NCBI GenBank assembly: GCA_932521025.1
Contig: OW051472.1
Span: 7,874,001-7,938,000, forward strand
DNA length: 64,000 bases
Direction of reading: 5' to 3'
Source of the DNA: Oscheius onirici
Taxonomy: Eukaryota > Nematoda > Chromadorea > Rhabditida > Rhabditidae
A program made the position numbers and the translations under genes. Numbering within the stretch: position 1 is the first letter of the stretch; each line of letters begins with the position of its first letter. This document shows positions 58,901 through 64,000 of the stretch, piece by piece. The notes under the pieces were generated by a model. That model was not told where the DNA came from, searched no databases, and saw only the letters and a program-made list of their open reading frames with translations.

Positions 58901-59638
58901 ATCTGTGATTGCTCTCGTTTTTCAGATAATCTTTCTTACCATCGCGAAAAGATTGGCTTGTTCTCTACTGTGTCCAAACGGGTCGATTTGCCAGGCAACC
59001 TGGGCCTTTCCGCAATCTCCGAACAAGTCAGTCAATTTCTTGAAACTTTTTTCTTATGATCCATCAAAAAAAACCTACCCTCAAACCGTAAGTCATCTGG
59101 TCAACGATGTCAACATAATGAGAGGCAGCTTCGTCGTTTTGACTCCATCCTCCACCGATAAGTTCAATTTGGCCTGAAGATGGTATAACGTCAAGCTTAG
59201 AAAACTACCTGTCTTGACCAGTTTTTGCAGTTTGTGTTTTTCGGCATCACCATTGGAAGAAAACCATCTCCAGAGGAAGCCAGTCTCGGCGAAAGAGAAT
59301 TTCCTTTCAGGATTCTTTTGCAATTCATCAATGACCGTATTGTAAATATATTGCACTCCGACTGGTACCAGTTCTGGCTTTGCTAAACAAGTTCTCGTGT
59401 TCGGACTATAGATTACGCTTACAGCCCCAATAGTACTGATCAGCAGTTTTTATCCAACCCAAGTCGTCGTGCGTGTGAGGAACAAAGTGTACATTGAGTG
59501 TTTTGCTGTCAGATGACCACTTGTTGCAAGTCTTAAGAGCGTCTATTACAATTTTTGCAAAGAACATTACGTTCCAGGCACAATCTGCTGCCTGTGAGAC
59601 TTGTATCAGACAGAAGAGGAGCAGAAGGAGCCACATAG
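55955..59638 (-). CDS. aman-1: lysosomal alpha-mannosidase (GH38)
   Basis: Exo-hydrolysis of alpha-mannose from N-glycans in the lysosome. Start 59638 gives a signal peptide ([18 protein letters not shown]); an in-frame Met 58 bases upstream precedes an acceptor-like CTATTATAG and is less likely. Diagnostic motifs: [20 protein letters not shown] with Zn ligands, [13 protein letters not shown], and [18 protein letters not shown], whose IDPFGHS holds the nucleophile Asp. Then [20 protein letters not shown] and [14 protein letters not shown], with the QHHDA Zn/substrate site intact. The C-terminal beta domains run through [19 protein letters not shown] to [13 protein letters not shown] at 55955. 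About fifteen short introns. Domain order and length fit lysosomal rather than Golgi GH38. Confidence 0.94.
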
Positions 59639-59870
59639 CTATAATTCTATAATAGAAAAGAGTTATGGAGAAAGAAGGGAGTGAGAGACGGGTCATTTAT
59701 ATCAGAGGGCAGCTGTTGTCAAACAACTAGACGAGCGACCTTTCGTATGCAGGAAAGCTATCTCTCCTGGTTATGGTAAACATAATCGATAGAGGAAAAG
59801 CAACTTGATAGGTTATTGAAACCAATTTATTAGATATGAGGTCTGTTCTTTGGAAACAAAACAATTTTAT

Positions 59871-61170
59871 CTATTCCCATTGCTTGGCCAGTTTTTGAAA
59901 GTAGAGCTCCGAAGCAATTTCTACAGAAGGAGCAGTCCGAGGCTTCTAAACCAGTTTCTTATTGAGCAACTCCCCCCACCTTCTGATAAAAAGATCGACC
60001 GATGATGAAGGCTGGCATGATGATCGAGTAGAGATGAACTTGTCCAACTGATTCCAGCAACATTTTATGCGTATTCACATCTGCTGAGGGAATTATCTGG
60101 AAATATTTCTATTATTTTTTTCACGAATTTTTAATACTTTAGAAAGTTGGAAAGTACTGACCGAGGTGAAAACACCGAGTCCGAAAGAGTTGAGAAGAAG
60201 AAAGAAGGTGTGAATGACGAAAAGAGGAAGTAGTCGACTTGTCACTTTAACATTTTCAGCGACCTATTATTCAATTATTGCTCATCTCATTAGAGCTCTT
60301 GAAACCTGATAATTGGTGGCTAGACTTTCGGCTCTTTTGTGCCTTTTGTTGATGAACCAGACGAGTAGAAAGAGTAGAATTGTGGTCAGTTCGATGACCG
60401 TCTCCACCACTGTTATTATCTAAAATTACTCTTGTCTGCGTCTTGTGTCTGTTGAAACCTGGAATTTTGAATGATTGGTCTGTGTCAACATCGTGTAGAT
60501 GACCAGTTTCTGACTGAGATCTTCCCCTTCGATCAAAAGATAATAAGGAATAGAGCACGATGCCAAAAACTGAAAGATCAGAAGAGGAAATGACGAAGCA
60601 CTCACAGCAAGAAGACAGATCAACAAAGTTATTCTCATGTTGCTCTTCCTTTCGTAGTTGGTCTTATAACATGTCGAGATGGCTCTTTCTACGGCCAGAC
60701 AGAGCATACTGATCATCTGAACATTTAGTTAATACTAGAAAAGGAACAAGAACACTTCTCCGATCAGTCCCACTACGGGAACAAAGCGTGAATATAGTGA
60801 CCACGATTCAGAAATGAGATAGTCACATGGATTGGAATAATTTGCTGTTATTCTGAAATTTTGTTGTTATTAAAAAAGAGTAATTTTGCTACCTCAAACA
60901 GTCCCACAAATAGACCACTGAATAGCCGGACGGGAGTAGAACACAGTACAAAACATGACTCACGAACAATATTTTAGCATTTGGATGTACAAGCCATCTC
61001 CATCTCTATATTCTTTTGTTTTATGAGAACTTGTAAGAGAAAACCTTGAAAAGCAGAAGAGAAATGGCGCAGAAGGAGCCAAGAATACTTGTGACTGTCT
61101 TGAAGATCAGCAGATGTGACATGAAGGGAATTTTTGCATACTGCTCTGCTTCGATACATTGTTGATTCAT
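59871..61170 (-). CDS. serpentine (7TM) chemoreceptor, Sra/Srab/Srb-like
   Basis: A nematode sensory G-protein-coupled receptor. Start 61170 (MNQQCIEAEQYAKIPFMSHL) leads to hydrophobic helix LLIFKTVTSILGSFCAISLL. HPNAKILFVSHVLYCVLLPS fits the family's HPN..K.L..SH motif. CDYLISESWSLYSRFVPVVG follows, then MISMLCLAVERAISTCYKTN YERKS, the ER-like end of helix 3. Next come NMRITLLICLLA, VVETVIELTTILLFLLVWF, LFVIHTFFLLLNSFGLGVFT and VGQVHLYSIIMPAFIIGRSF YQK. A last exon reads KPRTAPSVEIASELYFQKLA and stops at 59871, typical of the family tail. The final intron (GTGGGG...TTTAG) is inferred. Seven hydrophobic segments can be counted. Which of the related classes it belongs to is open. Confidence 0.82.
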
Positions 61171-61910
61171 TTTTTCTGAAAAAAAAATCTGGTAGAATAC
61201 AGGGGTGAACAGGATGAGGCTAAAGGGTCTTGATTGCTGAGAAAGTGAACATGAATTGGAATAAGATCTTTGTCATTTGAATCTTGACCTATAAAAGTGG
61301 GGAAATCAGAGAGAGAGAGGGACCCCTGTCGAATTGACTGTTATTATGAGAGAAAGTCTGCCCATTTGGGAGGAGTCTGGATAATTTCCAAATGAGAAAG
61401 TTCCAAATGAGAATGATTTTTACAAAGGCCTTTTTCCCACTACAATGCACCTCGAGAGGCCGACGAAGAGGACAGGAACTCTGGCTTTTTTCCTAAATCT
61501 CTGACGAAACCACGCAAAGCACTTTTCTTCAAAACACTTTTTGGAACCAATTAACTCAATGGACTCTAATCAGGATCTATCAGTGAGATCGTGAACAATG
61601 ACTACTGAGAATGGCGGGAAGTTCAAGACAAGTTGGTTAAGTGGAAATTAAAACCTGGACAGAGAAATGTTTGAACGAAAGTTCATGTGCTCATTTTGAG
61701 GTCACATTCACACAATCCCCCTTCTTTCCGGCTCAAACTCTACTTTCTGGAGACTTTTCTCTTCCGGGCTCTTGCCATTGCCTGTCCATTTTTTGTGCCG
61801 CTGTTAATTGCCGCTGCGTGTACCCCCTTTCCGCATTCCGGAAAGGCCTTTTTGCCGCCGCCGACGGAGCAACCGCGCCGGAGGGCGGAGTTTTCCGTCC
61901 CGACCATCTC
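61171..61910. other. upstream region of the Smad-like gene and the receptor
   Basis: Spacer between divergent genes. An open frame in phase with the first Smad-like exon extends upstream to 61641 without a clear ATG before 61911, so part of it may be coding or leader. Confidence 0.35.
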
Positions 61911-63960
61911 ATGCTCCTTCCCGTCTACTCAGACACCTACAGAAGAGAATTTCCACAACAGTTTCACACGTTGCGAGGCGATACGTCTCAGACTATTAGG
62001 GAGAAGAGGCGTGAGCACATGACCACTAGGTACGTTTCTTCTGTTTCTCACGTCCATTTTCTCTTGCGTTTGCCTGTACTTTTCAATTTCCAAGATCCAT
62101 ATATCTGATCATTCTTGCTCAACTTTTTCTTCAGTTCTTCTGAAAGACCGCAGATCTTCTTTGATCTAACCGTTTCCTTAGAATCCTGTAAGCAATCAAA
62201 CATCTGGAAGTCAGACTTTCCAAAAGACCATTTCCAGAAGTCGTGATAGCGGAGCCGTCTCCAGAGCCAGTCTCGTGCACGGCTCTTCCCATACCGGCGG
62301 TGGGGACAAATGGTACGACGTGGATGCCTTCCTATTGGTAAGTTCCAGAGGGATCAAGCGAGAGGGGCTCTCTCTCATGTTTCAAAAACGTTTCCGGTCG
62401 CGATGCTATTTGGCTTATGGCTCAGGCGCTGGACCGCCTTGTCAATTTCGCGCTGAAACAAAGTCGTCTTTTGCGATAGTCTGTTGACAGTCGGGAAGAG
62501 ATACAGGTTACGTGCCTCTCACTGACTCAGTCACCAGGACCGGCTGATGTTGCAACTTTTGAAAAGAGGGGAAAGACATGAGTCAGTTCACTTCCCTTTT
62601 GTATCTAGTTAGGGAAATGATCACCACCGATGACTAATTTCAAAATTTGTTGAATCGACCGAACTGGTAGTAAGGGAAGGATGAATAAATTTCATTTTTT
62701 TCATAAAAATATAGGCAGCAACTTACTGTTAGGGAGCATATTTATCAAAAGATCAATACTATATCCTTTGAGGTCTCGCTGTGCTAAGTTTTTGTCTTCT
62801 GCAGTTTTATTTGCATTGACCGCTACTTGGCCTATGTTTGCCGGGCTTTCGAAGACAGCTGGGAAGAGATTCCTGCAGGGAGATCTTTCTTTAGGGTCTA
62901 AAGTTTCATCGATTACTTTGAATCAGAATGAGTCATTGTTTCTTCAAGTTCGAAAATTCGAGGATTCAGTGCATACAATCAATTACACATACTCGTAAAA
63001 AAGCATATATATCAAGAACATATGGTTTGTTCAAAAAAAAGAGCTCGACTGTAACCCATTTAGTACGCTGCGAGACCGGAATAACACCAGAAAACTTGGC
63101 TGAGTATCCTACATTCCATGTTATAAGAGTCTCGCACGGAAACAAATGGATTACGGTCGAGCTCTCTTTTTTTTAACAAACCATAGCTAGAGGTGTAGGT
63201 AGATAGTTCCTCTAAAACATCGATCTCGACTTTGTGTATTTTTTTCCGGTTCGAGATCTTCGTGATCCGTATTTGTCCGCTCATCCTTCCGCGGCCAGGC
63301 CAAGCGGAATGGAGAAACTGGGAGGTGTCGCATTTCGCTTCGGACGGTATCCATTAGACGCCGAAACCGAATTACAAACGCACGAGATTCATTGTACTAC
63401 GTTGCTTTTATTCTTCGAGTCTATTAAAAATCTCTAATGTTCGAAGAGAGTGCCGAAGATCAATTGAGCACGTGGTGGTTTGTGTTGTTTTGCGAATAGC
63501 TGTCATTAGTCGGAATAACTGACAGCCGGCTCCTGACAGAACTGGCTCTACGCCAATTAGTGGCTCTATTGACATAGCGCATGGTCAGCGCGCCACAGGA
63601 ACTCCCAAAAAAACCGCACTAATATGCTGGACCGGAAGAGCAAACCGCTTCGAGCAAACGCGCGCGGGAAACGTGTCGAACGACGTTGGCACAAGTCGGG
63701 TCAATTGATGATGATCGTTTCAGGACCAAGTGAGGGAAGTTCTCGAGAAGCTGTCCGAAGGCTCGATTGACGATGAAATCTGGGGAAAGATTGTCATCAT
63801 GGAGCGATGTAAACGAGTGGCAAAGGCCTACTTGAGGAAGACTACTGTCATCATTGATGGATCGGAAGACGAGTTTGATGGCAAGACTCTTGGCTTCAAC
63901 TTTTTCGAGAACCCAGAACGCGATGAACAGATTCGAGAGATTCGAACAAAGATTGGAGAT
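61911..63960 (+). CDS. MH2/Smad-like protein of the expansion type, 5' part, runs off the window
   Basis: Exon one ends EKRREHMTT plus two bases at 62029. Exon two (62238-62337) reads SRDSGAVSRASLVHGSSHTG and GGDKWYDVDAFLL. Exon three (63724-63960) reads DQVREVLEKLSEGSIDDEIW, KIVIMERCKRVAKAYLR, IDGSEDEFDGKTLGFNFFEN and DEQIREIRTKIGD, then a GTGAGT donor. All phases agree. The block around IDGS-DEFDG and FENPxRD resembles, from memory, the divergent MH2 domain of the Drosophila Smad-like protein Expansion, which affects tracheal tube size. There is no MH1-like DNA-binding part in what is seen. The 1.4-kb second intron holds a MITE. The upstream start is uncertain (first in-frame Met used). Confidence 0.5.
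63023..63183. mobile_element. 161-bp TA-flanked palindromic MITE
   Basis: The left end TGGTTTGTTCAAAAAAAAGA GCTCGAC is matched in reverse complement at the right end (GTCGAGCTCTCTTTTTTTTA ACAAACCA). Inner parts remain similar (GCGAGAC and its partner). TA flanks both ends (63021-63022 and 63184-63185), as in Tc1/mariner-type insertions. No coding capacity. It lies in an intron of the Smad-like gene. Confidence 0.85.
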
Positions 63961-64000
63961 GTGAGTGCAACTTTCCTCTAAATTTAAAATATTTTTTTTT

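Noticed and set aside
62681..62998. 105-codon plus-strand frame before the 161-bp MITE
   Set aside because: Lies inside the 1.4-kb intron, AT-rich, without splice context or recognisable similarity.

Overview
The window is animal nuclear DNA, almost certainly from a nematode. Coding regions are split by very short introns (mostly 34-60 bp) with TTTCAG-type acceptors. Both strands are densely used, and a nematode-type transthyretin-like secreted protein and a nematode-style serpentine receptor are present. Many genes match well-known Caenorhabditis orthologues: npp-5/Nup107, lin-32, RRS1, AMP deaminase, laminin gamma lam-2, MICOS Mic27/moma-1, arginine kinase, gsr-1, fos-1 and lysosomal alpha-mannosidase. 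No rRNA, CRISPR or prokaryotic feature is seen. Gene calls are my own exon joins by reading frame and splice phase; none has transcript support here.

Left accessory part (1-9 kb): a rearranged cluster of multi-domain genes and fragments. It holds a coiled-coil exon set, an ankyrin-SH3 gene on the minus strand, an orphan inverted copy of the same SH3 terminal exon, an ankyrin gene head on the plus strand, a cysteine-rich (DUF8206-like) plus coiled-coil gene body, and a GTPase-like gene whose P-loop is degraded. Several foldback/MITE elements sit in and between them. One MITE (2878-3282) lies inside an ankyrin exon in such a way that its own GT end and the AG of its target-site duplication would splice it out exactly in frame.

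Middle part (9-36 kb): housekeeping and developmental genes, namely Nup107, lin-32 (minus), RRS1, AMP deaminase, a BTB/BACK-like protein (minus), a transthyretin-like protein (minus), an M13-peptidase-like protein without the zinc motif (minus), three unrecognised minus-strand genes, a small coiled-coil gene, a decayed mariner-like transposon, and a close ZNHIT1-Mic27 pair that looks like an operon. A large tRNA-Met-headed foldback sits at 29.5-30.4 kb.

Right part (36-64 kb): laminin gamma (minus), a small tail-anchored protein (minus), arginine kinase (minus), a RING-CH membrane ligase, glutathione reductase with a mitochondrial leader exon, a secreted cysteine-synthase-like protein lacking the PLP lysine, fos-1 (minus), lysosomal alpha-mannosidase (minus), a serpentine chemoreceptor (minus), and the 5' part of a Smad-like (expansion-type) gene that runs off the right edge.
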